A stretch of DNA of 64,000 nucleotides from Rhizobium bangladeshense (GTDB lineage Bacteria; Pseudomonadota; Alphaproteobacteria; Rhizobiales; Rhizobiaceae): NCBI RefSeq assembly GCF_001662075.1, contig NZ_LYPL01000004.1, positions 62,001 through 126,000 of the forward strand, written 5' to 3'. Below are positions 53,687-61,764 of the stretch, in pieces. Under the pieces are notes generated by a model that had not been told where the DNA came from, searched no databases, and worked only from the letters and a program-made list of their open reading frames with translations. Position 1 is the first letter of the stretch, and each line of letters starts with the position of its first letter. A program made the position numbers and the translations under genes.

Positions 53687-54231
53687 CTAGTGATCGAGGT
53701 TAAACCAGAACCTTTCCTTCATGCCTTGGTCATTCGGGATATCAAAGAAATAGGGATCAGCGCGCCGCGGTCGCGGGGTGGCAACTTGCTGGATGCAGCC
53801 ATCATGGCCGTTGCCGAAACTGCGCTCTATCGTCATACCTGACTGTCTCGTGTGGGCATTGCGCTCCATCGGTGATCGGCAGACATCGACTGTTTTGATG
53901 CACTGGTCGGGCTCGCCGCGCCAGCCACCGTCGCCTTGCGAGCTATAGCCGACCGTCGTTCCGGCCGGGCAATCCTCGTAGTTTTCCCGCCCCGGCTTGC
54001 CGGCCTTAGCCTCATGGCAAATCGGCCAGGAAAATCCCGGGTCCTTCATCGCGGCAATGAGCCTTGTCATAGGTGGAACGCAATAGGCAACGCCGTGCCA
54101 TGACGGATTTTTTGATGCCGCACACAACAGAACCTGGCATCCCCACGAGGCGTCCTCGGCTTTTGCGCCGCCGACCGGGGTTCCAAGGCTGTACCTATCA
54201 ATGTTGCGACGAGAATCACCAACGGTCTCAT
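53687..54231 (-). pseudogene. Secreted cysteine-rich protein, frameshifted near start
   Basis: ATG at 54231 has a strong GGAGG site and encodes a signal peptide (MRPLVILVATLIGTAL), but the frame then differs from the well-formed mature protein. The mature frame begins near 54170 with AKAEDASWGCQVLLCAASKN and continues with HGVAYCVPPMTRLIAAMKDP and PICHEAKAGKPG to a stop at 53687. Seven or more cysteines suggest a disulfide-rich periplasmic protein. The shift lies between 54170 and 54200. It is last in the operon that starts at operator copy 5. If the shift is real the protein is lost, unless a start within the mature frame is used. Confidence 0.6.
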
Positions 54232-54250
54232 AATTCGCCTCCGTTATCGA

Positions 54251-54622
54251 CTACTGGATTTGCGCCCAGGCACCGTCGATCCTCGCAAAGGAAAGCACGC
54301 CCGGTTGCGCCGAGCCGGCAAAGGTGCCTGACGTTGTTGTGATGATGCCGGTACAGGTGACGCCAGGTATTGCCTCGCGCGGCTTGCACTCCGAGATCCT
54401 GATTGAACGGCCTGACTTCGCGATTGCAGCACTTGCCTCTTCGTCACTCGGAGCGTCCACGGGCAACGGTTGCTGGGCCGACTCCTTCAGTCGGACGATC
54501 TCTTTTTCCAGGTCTGCGATATGACCGGTTCGCGCCAGCTCACTGATCGCATATCCTCCCGCTGTTCCAGCAAGGAGGGCGATGGCGGCAGCAATCACCC
54601 TGGTATCGGGACGCTTGGCCAT
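54251..54622 (-). CDS. Exported or anchored protein, unknown
   Basis: The product is 123 residues from the ATG at 54622 (GAGG 6 bp upstream); the frame can begin at TTG 54634. One N-terminal hydrophobic helix (VIAAAIALLAGTAGGYAISE) is followed by a coiled-coil stretch (GHIADLEKEIVRLKESAQQ) and a domain with two cysteines. The protein is probably membrane-anchored in the periplasm. Confidence 0.65.
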   Translation of the reverse strand: MAKRPDTRVIAAAIALLAGTAGGYAISELARTGHIADLEKEIVRLKESAQQPLPVDAPSDEEASAAIAKSGRSIRISECKPREAIPGVTCTGIITTTSGTFAGSAQPGVLSFARIDGAWAQIQ

Positions 54623-54630
54623 CGGGAACC

Positions 54631-54945
54631 TCAATACCCCTCGATGCCCAGTCGCTTGAGGACAGCAACCGGATCGGTCTCGCAGACCTTCTTCCAGTCC
54701 GCATGCTTGGCGCAGGCGTAAGCGTATTGGCTAAGGTCTGCCGATGACAGGTCGGCAAGCCTGTTGCCAATTGCTTTCCATTGCTGCACGTCCGTCGGAT
54801 CGCAGCCGGCGCCGCCCGCGCCGCAAAAGTCCGGATCACGCTGATCGGTCAGATTAGGAGTGGCGCTATCTTGCGCGCCGCTCGCGACCGGAGCGAGGAC
54901 GAGCAGGATTGCCGCGGCAACGACGGAGCAATAGATGCGGTTCAT
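54631..54945 (-). CDS. Small secreted protein
   Basis: The product is 104 residues with signal peptide (SVVAAAILLVLAPVASGA) and four cysteines in the mature part (DFCGAGGAGC, YACAKHADWKKVC). AGGAGATTG precedes the ATG. It is part of the minus-strand operon of secreted proteins; the function is unknown. Confidence 0.68.
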   Translation of the reverse strand: MNRIYCSVVAAAILLVLAPVASGAQDSATPNLTDQRDPDFCGAGGAGCDPTDVQQWKAIGNRLADLSSADLSQYAYACAKHADWKKVCETDPVAVLKRLGIEGY

Positions 54946-54970
54946 TCAATCTCCTTACACGTTTTTGAGT

Positions 54971-55567
54971 TTACCGAGCCGCTTGGGTAACAGGCAAAGG
55001 CAGGGGCAGGCCCGTCTCGGCTTCTGGTGATTGGCCGTCCGACTTCTCTGCGGCCACAGTCGATGCGGTGTAAAGCCAAGGGGGAAGCAGGTCCGGTGAC
55101 GACCAGACTCCAAAGCCCAGCCCCCTGGCTTTCCGCTCAATATCGAAATATGCAGGGACTTGTGGCTCGTTGCGGTAGTTGAATGCGTAACCGATACCCT
55201 CCGCAATTGCCGTTGCTGCCAGATTTGTTTCGCCGAAAAAGCAATGAGCGATCAGGATCTTGTTGGTGTCGCGGCCAATTGGCGCGCAGTTGACGTTCTG
55301 CCCAAGTGTCCGGAGGATCATCCAGGCACGCGAAACCTGACCGGCGGGCCACTCCACGCCATCGCTCGTTGCGGTCTGCTCAAGGCGAGGGGCTTCATAC
55401 CCAGCCAGGCGGACGATCTGTCGGCTCTTGACGAATTCGAACGTGGTCGCATCAACGACCTGAACCTTGCCGTAGATCTGACGCGGCACATCGGACGGGC
55501 GGCTTTGCGCAAGCAACGCCGTCGGGACCATTACGAGCCATAGGATCGAGGCAGCCGCAACTCTCAT
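54971..55567 (-). CDS. SNase-like secreted protein 3
   Basis: The product is 198 residues from the ATG at 55567, which overlaps the upstream stop by 4 bp. A signal peptide (ASILWLVMVPTALLA) is followed by a thermonuclease-like beta barrel: QIYGKVQVVDATTFEFVKSR, IVRLAGYEAPR, and FDIERKARGLGFGVW. In Staphylococcus nuclease the corresponding stretch ends in PE with a catalytic Glu; here it is PR, so activity is doubtful. Third of three tandem paralogues. Confidence 0.72.
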   Translation of the reverse strand: MRVAAASILWLVMVPTALLAQSRPSDVPRQIYGKVQVVDATTFEFVKSRQIVRLAGYEAPRLEQTATSDGVEWPAGQVSRAWMILRTLGQNVNCAPIGRDTNKILIAHCFFGETNLAATAIAEGIGYAFNYRNEPQVPAYFDIERKARGLGFGVWSSPDLLPPWLYTASTVAAEKSDGQSPEAETGLPLPLPVTQAAR

Positions 55568-56214
55568 TGTTGTGCCCCCGCCTGTTGTTGGAGAACGGAA
55601 ACCGGATGCGGTAGGTCCGAATAGGCCCAGAGTCCGGCGCGCGCCGAACGTGCAGATTCCTCCGCAACCCGGTAACCTGGAACAATCAGTCGCCCCGCGC
55701 TGTCGACGGCGGCAAATCCCCAACCTTGGGCAATCATATAGGTTGCCAGGTCGTACCGATGCCGGCCTGTCGTCGTTTGGCATGCGACGACCGCGTTGTT
55801 CTGGTCGAGATTTTTGATGGTCGCGCAGACGGGCCTCGTGTCTCGGATCAACGCCTGCGCCATGACCAGATCGAGCTCTCCGCAATCCCGGACAACGCCG
55901 GCAGAGACGGTGACGTTGGTTCCCCGGAGACAGGCCTGCAGGCCATAGAGGCGATAGCGTCGCCCGCCGGAGTTCCAGGTGTCGCCCGTCTCGAATTGTG
56001 CCTCCGTCGGAAACGGAACGAATTCGGGTTGGACGCGACCAGCGTCAACGGCCGAGGGAATGTCGGTTTGCGATGCCTGAACAGGGACGACCGATGGCGA
56101 GAAATGCGGTTCGCGCGCGACATTGCCGTCGGCGAGCATCGGCATGATTGTCGTGGCAGCACAGACACCGGAAGCTGTGATCGTCGAAATGAACATAAGA
56201 AGCCCGATCCGCAT
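55564..56214 (-). CDS. SNase-like secreted protein 2
   Basis: The product is 216 residues from the ATG at 56214, overlapping the upstream stop by one base. Signal segment MRIGLLMFISTITASGVCAA. The core has NSGGRRYRLYGLQACLRG, where a Cys replaces the catalytic PE region, and the C-terminal pattern MIAQGWGFAAVDSAGRLIVP then EESARSARAGLWA, typical of SNase folds. It is probably a non-catalytic nuclease-fold protein. Confidence 0.72.
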   Translation of the reverse strand: MRIGLLMFISTITASGVCAATTIMPMLADGNVAREPHFSPSVVPVQASQTDIPSAVDAGRVQPEFVPFPTEAQFETGDTWNSGGRRYRLYGLQACLRGTNVTVSAGVVRDCGELDLVMAQALIRDTRPVCATIKNLDQNNAVVACQTTTGRHRYDLATYMIAQGWGFAAVDSAGRLIVPGYRVAEESARSARAGLWAYSDLPHPVSVLQQQAGAQQ

Positions 56215-56885
56215 CAATTGGTCGACGGATTGACCGGGTGGTAAGGATGGGTGAACTGGCCGTTTGCCCAGATTCCGGCCTGCTCACCGCGTGCGGTTTC
56301 CTCGGCTTGCAGGTATTCCGGGAAGACAGGCCGACCGGCGCGGTCACGGGCAGCGAACGCCAAGCCCTTGCGGATGAGCGCTTCGGAGAGCGATCGAACC
56401 GCGCCATTCTCGACGAAAAAACATTCAGCAAAACGCACGGTCGGTCTGCCGGGATTTTGCGCGAAAACGTGGCAAGGAAATGCGTCGCCGGCACCTGCCT
56501 TTGCCTCATCGAGCGTCGCAGTCATGCCGGCAAGCGAAATCATCGCACAGGTCGTCGGCATTCCGGCAAACTCCAGTGGCTCGGCCGAGAGGCAACCCTG
56601 GACGCCGGCTAGTTTGATCACGTCACCATCGGCGCCGAGAAAGGCGCTGCCGCTCAGCGCGGCCTTTGGGCTAACAGTTTGCAGATCAAGTCGGGACGCG
56701 ATCGATGAGATGTCCAGCGGTATTTGTGGGCCAGGAATCAGATCCCGGCCCTCTGCGTAGGCGTTCTGATAATAGCCGACAAAATCCGAGACCGTGTCGG
56801 CCCGCGCGGCAGAGGGCAGGGCGAGCAAGGCATTGAGAAGGGTGCAAAAGAGGAGGCGGTCGAACCGCCGAGCGCCATTGTTCAT
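56214..56885 (-). CDS. SNase-like secreted protein 1
   Basis: The product is 223 residues from the ATG at 56885, 44 bp after operator copy 5; the longer open frame upstream lacks protein character. Signal peptide LLFCTLLNALLALPSAARA. The core has DGDVIKLAGVQGCLSAEPL (Cys in place of the catalytic region) and the tail EALIRKGLAFAARDRAGRPV then EETARGEQAGIWAN, as in SNase-like proteins. First gene of the operon. Confidence 0.72.
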   Translation of the reverse strand: MNNGARRFDRLLFCTLLNALLALPSAARADTVSDFVGYYQNAYAEGRDLIPGPQIPLDISSIASRLDLQTVSPKAALSGSAFLGADGDVIKLAGVQGCLSAEPLEFAGMPTTCAMISLAGMTATLDEAKAGAGDAFPCHVFAQNPGRPTVRFAECFFVENGAVRSLSEALIRKGLAFAARDRAGRPVFPEYLQAEETARGEQAGIWANGQFTHPYHPVNPSTN

Positions 56886-56928
56886 GCTCGCATCCGTCAC
56901 CTGTTGACTGTTTCGAGCATGCACGAAA

Positions 56929-56944
56929 TTATACTGCAGTGCAA
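56929..56944 (-). promoter_or_regulatory. Transfer-cluster operator, copy 5
   Basis: TTATACTGCAGTGCAA; on the minus strand the intact arm gives a perfect -10, TATAAT, for the SNase-like operon starting at 56885. The other arm is degenerate (TTGCACT). Confidence 0.7.
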
Positions 56945-57013
56945 GTCTGGAAAATGGCCTTGGATTGCAGTATGTGTTGTTGGACACTGGAAACGTGCAG
57001 ATGGAGAAGGGTA

Positions 57014-57412
57014 ATGTCCGCGGCAAGAAAGGCGCTCGGGGTTGTTGTCTTCCCGTTTCGGGCGGCATGGTTCTTAATATTGATCGCGAACTTTTTGGTC
57101 GTCTCGGCCGTCTGCCTTCTTGTCGCGTCCCTTCTTGCATACGGCGTTGCCCTGGCCTTTTCGTATGCCTTTCTGCCGGCAGAATGGACGCAAACGCTGT
57201 GGCGATGGGTGGTCGATCTTTATGTTCAGTCTTCCTGGTTCAAAGCTGCCATGATCGCTTTCTTCATATTCTTGCTCTTGCCCGTCCTCCGATTTTGGCT
57301 GGCGAGGGATCCGGTTGCGGATGTAGCCCGAGAACGCGAGATCACCAGGCTGAATGATGATCTGATTGCCGCGCGGCGGCAGGAACAGTTGCGAGCCAAA
57401 TTTCGGGCCTAA
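57014..57412 (+). CDS. Small inner-membrane protein
   Basis: The product is 132 residues from the ATG at 57014 with GGAGAAGGG upstream. Three hydrophobic stretches (AAWFLILIANFLVVSAVCLL, VASLLAYGVALAFSYAFL, KAAMIAFFIFLLLPVLRFWL) are followed by a charged coiled-coil tail (VAREREITRLNDDLIAARRQ). It lies before the relaxosome genes. Function unknown. Confidence 0.68.
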   Translation: MSAARKALGVVVFPFRAAWFLILIANFLVVSAVCLLVASLLAYGVALAFSYAFLPAEWTQTLWRWVVDLYVQSSWFKAAMIAFFIFLLLPVLRFWLARDPVADVAREREITRLNDDLIAARRQEQLRAKFRA

Positions 57413-57486
57413 AGGAGAGGCAGCTGGCACGTTTGCAGGGCGCCGGAGCCCACAACGTCCTTGTCTCCAAATTCTGAGGCTGTCGG

Positions 57487-57521
57487 CCGCCACTGCGATG
57501 GAAGATAGTTTGCAGCGGCGG
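57487..57521. repeat. Inverted repeat, candidate oriT hairpin
   Basis: CCGCCACTGC (57487-57496) and GCAGCGGCGG (57512-57521) match at 9 of 10 positions around 15 nt. It lies in the 139-bp gap before the VirC1-like gene. MOBP origins commonly have an inverted repeat next to the nick, but no nick consensus is clear here. Confidence 0.4.
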
Positions 57522-57551
57522 TGACTTTTGTTGCAAAGGGCGAGGAATTCA

Positions 57552-58301
57552 ATGGCAGCCAAACCACTTTCGCTTGCTATCTCGACGTTCAAAGGCGGTG
57601 CGGGAAAGTCGACGCTGAATGTCAATCTTGCAGCGGAATTCGCGCAACAGGGACACAGAACGCTGCTCATCGATTGCGATGAGCAGGAGTCGTCGACACG
57701 CTGGTACAATGTCTCGATGAAGCGCGGCTTGCTTCCGACCGACGGCACGTTGCTGCACCTGCGAGTGGCGCCCGGAGATCAGTTTCGGGACCGGTTGGCC
57801 GACGCGCCCGAGGCGGATATTCGGATCTATGACGTTGGCGGCTATGTCCATCAACGCGCGATCGAGGTCTATCACGAGTGCGACGCCGTTCTCATTCCGA
57901 TTATTCCGGAACCGACCGCCGCGACGTCAGCGATCAAGGTCGCAACCATTTTGAAAGAGATATCCAAAAAACGGCCCCAGGGACCGATCCCTTACGCGGC
58001 GATCTGGAATTATGTCGACATGATCGCTCTCAAACATAACAGGTCGCTTCCGGAAGTCCATGCGATCCTGACGAGCGGCAGGATTCCCATGGTGGAGACC
58101 GTCATCCGCAAGAGCAATCATTTCAGCGATGTCGGGGCAGGCTTCGGCTCGCTCTATTCCAAGCTGGCCAGCATTGAGAACAACCCATCGTTGACCCCAT
58201 CGGCCAAGCGCCGGGCAAGCGAGAGCGTGCTCGATGCGATCGATCTCGTCAAGAAGATCAACAACGAATTCATCGGCCTCCTGCAGGCGGAGGCGGCTTA
58301 G
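57552..58301 (+). CDS. ParA-family ATPase, VirC1-like
   Basis: The product is 249 residues from the ATG at 57552 (GAGGAATT upstream). Deviant Walker A FKGGAGKSTLN (about 13-23), then LLIDCDEQESSTRWY and IRIYDVGGYVHQ. VirC1 uses such a fold to place the transfer intermediate at the cell pole and to recruit the relaxosome; it is followed by a ribbon-helix-helix gene as in virC1-virC2. This is not the plasmid's partition ParA, which is RepA. Confidence 0.85.
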   Translation: MAAKPLSLAISTFKGGAGKSTLNVNLAAEFAQQGHRTLLIDCDEQESSTRWYNVSMKRGLLPTDGTLLHLRVAPGDQFRDRLADAPEADIRIYDVGGYVHQRAIEVYHECDAVLIPIIPEPTAATSAIKVATILKEISKKRPQGPIPYAAIWNYVDMIALKHNRSLPEVHAILTSGRIPMVETVIRKSNHFSDVGAGFGSLYSKLASIENNPSLTPSAKRRASESVLDAIDLVKKINNEFIGLLQAEAA

Positions 58302-58305
58302 AGAG

Positions 58306-58707
58306 ATGGCGGGGGAAAGAACACCGGCCGGCAACATTCTAGCCCTTGCCCGATCGAGAGAGGATCAGGCCAAGGAGGTGGAGGAAACTGCAACCTCCTA
58401 TATGCCGACCAATATCGACCTTGAAATGCTAATGCCCGATGAGGCTCCTGAAGAGCAGGATGAGCGCGTCACGCCGAGCGTCAGTTCACCGGAAATACGC
58501 ACTCCGGACAAAAAACGACGCCGTGAGCGACTGGCCTCCAAGGGCGCCACAGCGGCAGGCGAAGCCACGAAACGCAAGCGTATCTCGCTATATCTCGATG
58601 ACGACGTGCTGACGAAGATCTTCCAAGTTTCGTTGGAGCGTCACGAGCAACTGTCCTCCGCGACGCACCGGCTGATTGTCGAGGCTCTGAAGGCGAGGGG
58701 GCTGTAG
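58306..58707 (+). CDS. Ribbon-helix-helix protein, VirC2-like
   Basis: The product is 133 residues from the ATG at 58306, 4 bp after the VirC1-like stop. The first 80 residues are acidic and probably disordered. The end has KRKRISLYLDDDVLTKIFQV then LSSATHRLIVEALKA, a ribbon-helix-helix DNA-binding fold. By position and fold it corresponds to VirC2, which binds next to the transfer origin. Confidence 0.72.
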   Translation: MAGERTPAGNILALARSREDQAKEVEETATSYMPTNIDLEMLMPDEAPEEQDERVTPSVSSPEIRTPDKKRRRERLASKGATAAGEATKRKRISLYLDDDVLTKIFQVSLERHEQLSSATHRLIVEALKARGL

Positions 58708-58710
58708 TCG

Positions 58711-59103
58711 ATGCGCGAACCGGCCATCATGTTCCGGCTGCCTGCTCAGGTCTTAATCAACCTCGACGCCCTTGCCCGCAGGCTCGATGTCTCCGTCAAC
58801 ATCGTCGCCAAGCTCATTGTCACCAGGGAGATCATGCACATTCCGGCGATGCTCGAGGAGCACGACCGGCAGCTGGCAAACATGCACCAGTTTTTACGAG
58901 ATCTCGCCTTCCGGAACGAGGAGTTCCTCTCGGAGGAGAGTGTGCATGCCGAAAGTACCAAAGCGATCGCGCATCAGCTCGAAGAAGTCATGAGCGCTCT
59001 TGATGCCATCCGCGACGCTGCCTTCATCCGGCCGTCCACATTTATCGCCGATCTGATCAGGAGCCACGATGAACGACCTGTCCAGAAGTCGCTCCGCATC
59101 TAG
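58711..59103 (+). CDS. Relaxosome accessory protein (VirD1/MobC-like)
   Basis: The product is 130 residues, ATG 3 bp after the previous stop, overlapping the relaxase start by 35 bp. The N-terminus (FRLPAQVLINLDALARRLDV then IVAKLIVTREIM) looks like another ribbon-helix-helix, and a long coiled coil follows. In this position VirD1- or MobC-like proteins help the relaxase melt and nick oriT. Homology is not obvious; the call rests mainly on position and size. Confidence 0.55.
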   Translation: MREPAIMFRLPAQVLINLDALARRLDVSVNIVAKLIVTREIMHIPAMLEEHDRQLANMHQFLRDLAFRNEEFLSEESVHAESTKAIAHQLEEVMSALDAIRDAAFIRPSTFIADLIRSHDERPVQKSLRI

Positions 59104-61090
59104 ACCCGGAAGTCGTCGGCTGCCGAGCTATTTCGATCTCATCGAAGACGAGCTGCGGCGCCGCGGGGGTGGTGGCGGTGGATCGGCGAAGCGGTCGACG
59201 TTTACGAATTCCGGCTTGCCCTCCGCCAAGCATCCCGGAGCTGCTTCGGCGTTCAGCCGTGCGGCCGGCAACAATGCGGTCGTCGTCAAGGTCTTGTCTT
59301 ACGGGGCCGGCGCGAGTTCGGCCCGCAACGTCCTCGCCTACCAAAGCAAGGAAGAGAAAGCGCGCGACCAGGACGGTCGCGAGGTCACCGATCTCAATGC
59401 CGCCGTCCGGTCCTGGGAGAGGGAGTTTGGCAACCGGAAAGGCAGCCAGGACATTCTCCGTCTGACCTACGAGCTTGAAAAAGCCAACCGCGAGCACTTA
59501 GGGCGCGCTCTCGCTTCGCTGGCGGAGGATGGGTTCCGTCAGCCGGGCGACGGCGATCGAACCTATGTCTTCAGCGTCAGCGAGGGTGTGAAGGGGCAGA
59601 CCCGTCTGCAATTTGCTCTGGTAATTGCCCACGAGAAGAAGGACAGGTCGGATCGAAGCAGCGCCAATCGTATTCCTGCAGAAATCGATGATGTCCGCGC
59701 GATCGATGAGCGACTCGACAAGGTATTGCGCGGCGCCGGTATTACTCCGGTTTCGCGCTATCCCGCTGAATGCTCCTCCGGGCCTAAAGGCCTGACCGCC
59801 ACCCTACATGCGATGCAACGGGCAGGGGCGGAGGTAACGCTGTCGACGAAAACACACCTTAGAGACCGCCCTGGCAAGAGCGGCCGTTACGGGCGCGGCG
59901 CAGAACGGCGCGAAGTCACGACCAAAGACCACAAGGAATTGACGGCCGAGGGCAAGGTCGTCGGTGCTCTCATGCAGACCCGCCAGCCGCGGGACTTCAT
60001 GCACCTGTTGCTCTCGGGGCCGGCCAACGTTGATCGCGACCGGTTCATCCTGGCGGGCCGAGATTTCCTGAGGGAGCAGTTTGAGGGCCACCGCTACGCC
60101 TATGCCGTCCATAATCGCAATGATCTTGAAAAGCATCCGCACCTGCATGTCATCGTTGCGCTGCGCAACGCGAGCGGAAAGATGCTCAACCCCAATATCC
60201 GCGACTTCACCGAATGGCGGGTCCGTTTTGCTGACAAGGCGCGGGAGCGCGGCATCCCGATCGATCGGCAGAAGCGCCTCGAACGTGCTGGCCCGCCGCC
60301 CGTCAAACGATGGGAGTGGGAAATGTTTCGCCGGATGGGAGCAACGGCGCCGTCGAACGTCGTCGAAAAGGTAATGTCCAAGCTCCGCGACACGCCGACG
60401 GCGCCGAAGCGTGAGGAGGCCAGGACGCGGTTCGACCAGAGCCGGCGTTCGGTCGGGCACGTCATTCGCATGCTGGATGGTATTGCCAAGGACCGCGGTG
60501 CACCGAGCACCGCACGAGAACTCAGCCAGGATCTGTCCATCGGGCTTCGGCGCGAATATGGGCGGCTTAAAACAGCGGTCCGCGAAGGCCGTGATCCCAC
60601 ACGAGAGAAAGGCGAGGACCACATGCTGCGATCCACACCCATTAGTGCCGCGCAAGCAAAGGCGGCGAAGGAAACGCTGGCGAACACCGCGCTCACGGTT
60701 GCCGCGAAGATTGCCAATCCATCTGATCGGCTGATCTTCGAGCAGGCGACGAAGATCATCGGCAAAGTCGTCGGGCTGCAGCTCGACTCACGCGTTGACA
60801 AGAATCGAGACCGAACGGAGTCTGGCAGGGATAAGCGGAGTTCGGATAGCCTCGAAACCAAGTCGGCTGCCGGTCGCGATCATATTGCGGAGCAGGGCGT
60901 GGTTAATAGGAGTTCGAACAACCGTTCTCTCGACGCATCGCGCATCGCCCGGTCTAATGCGGAGCATGACGCGCCGGAAACAGATCGTTCGAATCGGGAG
61001 CGCCCGAAACCCCAGCAGCGGGATCGCGACATACCAAAATCGATCAAACTTCGCCCGCCTCAGGAGAAGGACAGGGACCGCACCCGCTAA
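59069..61090 (+). CDS. Relaxase (MOBP, VirD2-like)
   Basis: It nicks oriT, stays covalently bound to the strand and pilots it through VirD4 and the VirB channel. The product is 673 residues. The HxH motif III is clear in EKHPHLHVIVALRN (H358, H360), with RDFMHLLLSGP and DFLREQFEGHRYAYAVHNRN before it. A tyrosine in SSARNVLAYQSKEEK (Y91) could be the nucleophile, but the distance to HxH (about 270 residues) is longer than usual because of an inserted region (about 120-280). The C-terminal 200 residues are basic and disordered, as expected for a translocation signal. ATG at 59069 overlaps the previous gene. Confidence 0.88.
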   Translation: MNDLSRSRSASRPGSRRLPSYFDLIEDELRRRGGGGGGSAKRSTFTNSGLPSAKHPGAASAFSRAAGNNAVVVKVLSYGAGASSARNVLAYQSKEEKARDQDGREVTDLNAAVRSWEREFGNRKGSQDILRLTYELEKANREHLGRALASLAEDGFRQPGDGDRTYVFSVSEGVKGQTRLQFALVIAHEKKDRSDRSSANRIPAEIDDVRAIDERLDKVLRGAGITPVSRYPAECSSGPKGLTATLHAMQRAGAEVTLSTKTHLRDRPGKSGRYGRGAERREVTTKDHKELTAEGKVVGALMQTRQPRDFMHLLLSGPANVDRDRFILAGRDFLREQFEGHRYAYAVHNRNDLEKHPHLHVIVALRNASGKMLNPNIRDFTEWRVRFADKARERGIPIDRQKRLERAGPPPVKRWEWEMFRRMGATAPSNVVEKVMSKLRDTPTAPKREEARTRFDQSRRSVGHVIRMLDGIAKDRGAPSTARELSQDLSIGLRREYGRLKTAVREGRDPTREKGEDHMLRSTPISAAQAKAAKETLANTALTVAAKIANPSDRLIFEQATKIIGKVVGLQLDSRVDKNRDRTESGRDKRSSDSLETKSAAGRDHIAEQGVVNRSSNNRSLDASRIARSNAEHDAPETDRSNRERPKPQQRDRDIPKSIKLRPPQEKDRDRTR

Positions 61091-61764
61091 CCCTGCGAAC
61101 CGCACTGTTGGCCACAGTTAAGCTCTCCAGCGATGGACCAGCCCAACGTCGCCTGGATCTTGGCGCGGAGTCGCTGGACCTCCGTGGCTTCAGGCGGAGA
61201 CAAATTGGGGACACGCTTTAGGGCCGCACCCTGAGCGGTTCCCTCGCTTCGGTTGTTGAAGTAGTCGATTACCGAGACACCCGCATCGTCGGCAGCGAGG
61301 CTACCAGCGGTCGAGCTGCCGATGAAAACGGTTTCCTTCCTGCCGATCCCATACCGCTCCATAACTTGGAAGATCGCTCCGGCGCCAGCCTCCTGTTGCC
61401 GATCCGCTTGGCGCTGAAGGCCGGTTCCGCTTGCATGTGGGACGTCACTCCATGTCACCCAGAAATCCGGCATGGCACATCTGATGCTCAGTAATGCGTC
61501 AAGCAATTCGGTCAGGGTTGCGAATTCTGATCTTCCATAGGCACCCGCGTCCATCCCACGCTCGTCCGAAATAAAGCCGAAACGAGCATTGAGGTGTCGC
61601 AGATGCCTTAACATTTCAACGAATTCTTCGTTGATATCTCCGAGCATGTAATCCCCGGAGGGACTAGTCTTTCTCAGGAGGGTGCCATCTCTCTCAAAAA
61701 TGACGAGGCCGGTTGAACCGATCCTCCTAAAGATCCTGTCTGCATATTTTGCATGATTGTTCAT
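61087..61764 (-). CDS. HAD-IIIA-like protein, nucleophile replaced
   Basis: The product is 225 residues resembling GmhB-type histidinol- or heptose-phosphate phosphatases. Motif I reads VIFERDGTLL, where the usual DxDGT has Glu in place of the nucleophilic Asp. Motif II is FGFISDERGMDAGAYG and motif III/IV lies near TVFIGSSTAGSLAADDAGVS (the Asp pair is AADDAG). The changed nucleophile suggests loss of phosphatase activity. It converges on the relaxase, with 4 bp overlap at the stops. Confidence 0.75.
   Translation of the reverse strand: MNNHAKYADRIFRRIGSTGLVIFERDGTLLRKTSPSGDYMLGDINEEFVEMLRHLRHLNARFGFISDERGMDAGAYGRSEFATLTELLDALLSIRCAMPDFWVTWSDVPHASGTGLQRQADRQQEAGAGAIFQVMERYGIGRKETVFIGSSTAGSLAADDAGVSVIDYFNNRSEGTAQGAALKRVPNLSPPEATEVQRLRAKIQATLGWSIAGELNCGQQCGSQG

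Noticed and set aside
57552..58301. ParA-like gene as a second plasmid partition system
   Set aside because: No ParB or centromere accompanies it, and the ribbon-helix-helix and relaxase genes behind it fit a VirC1 role.
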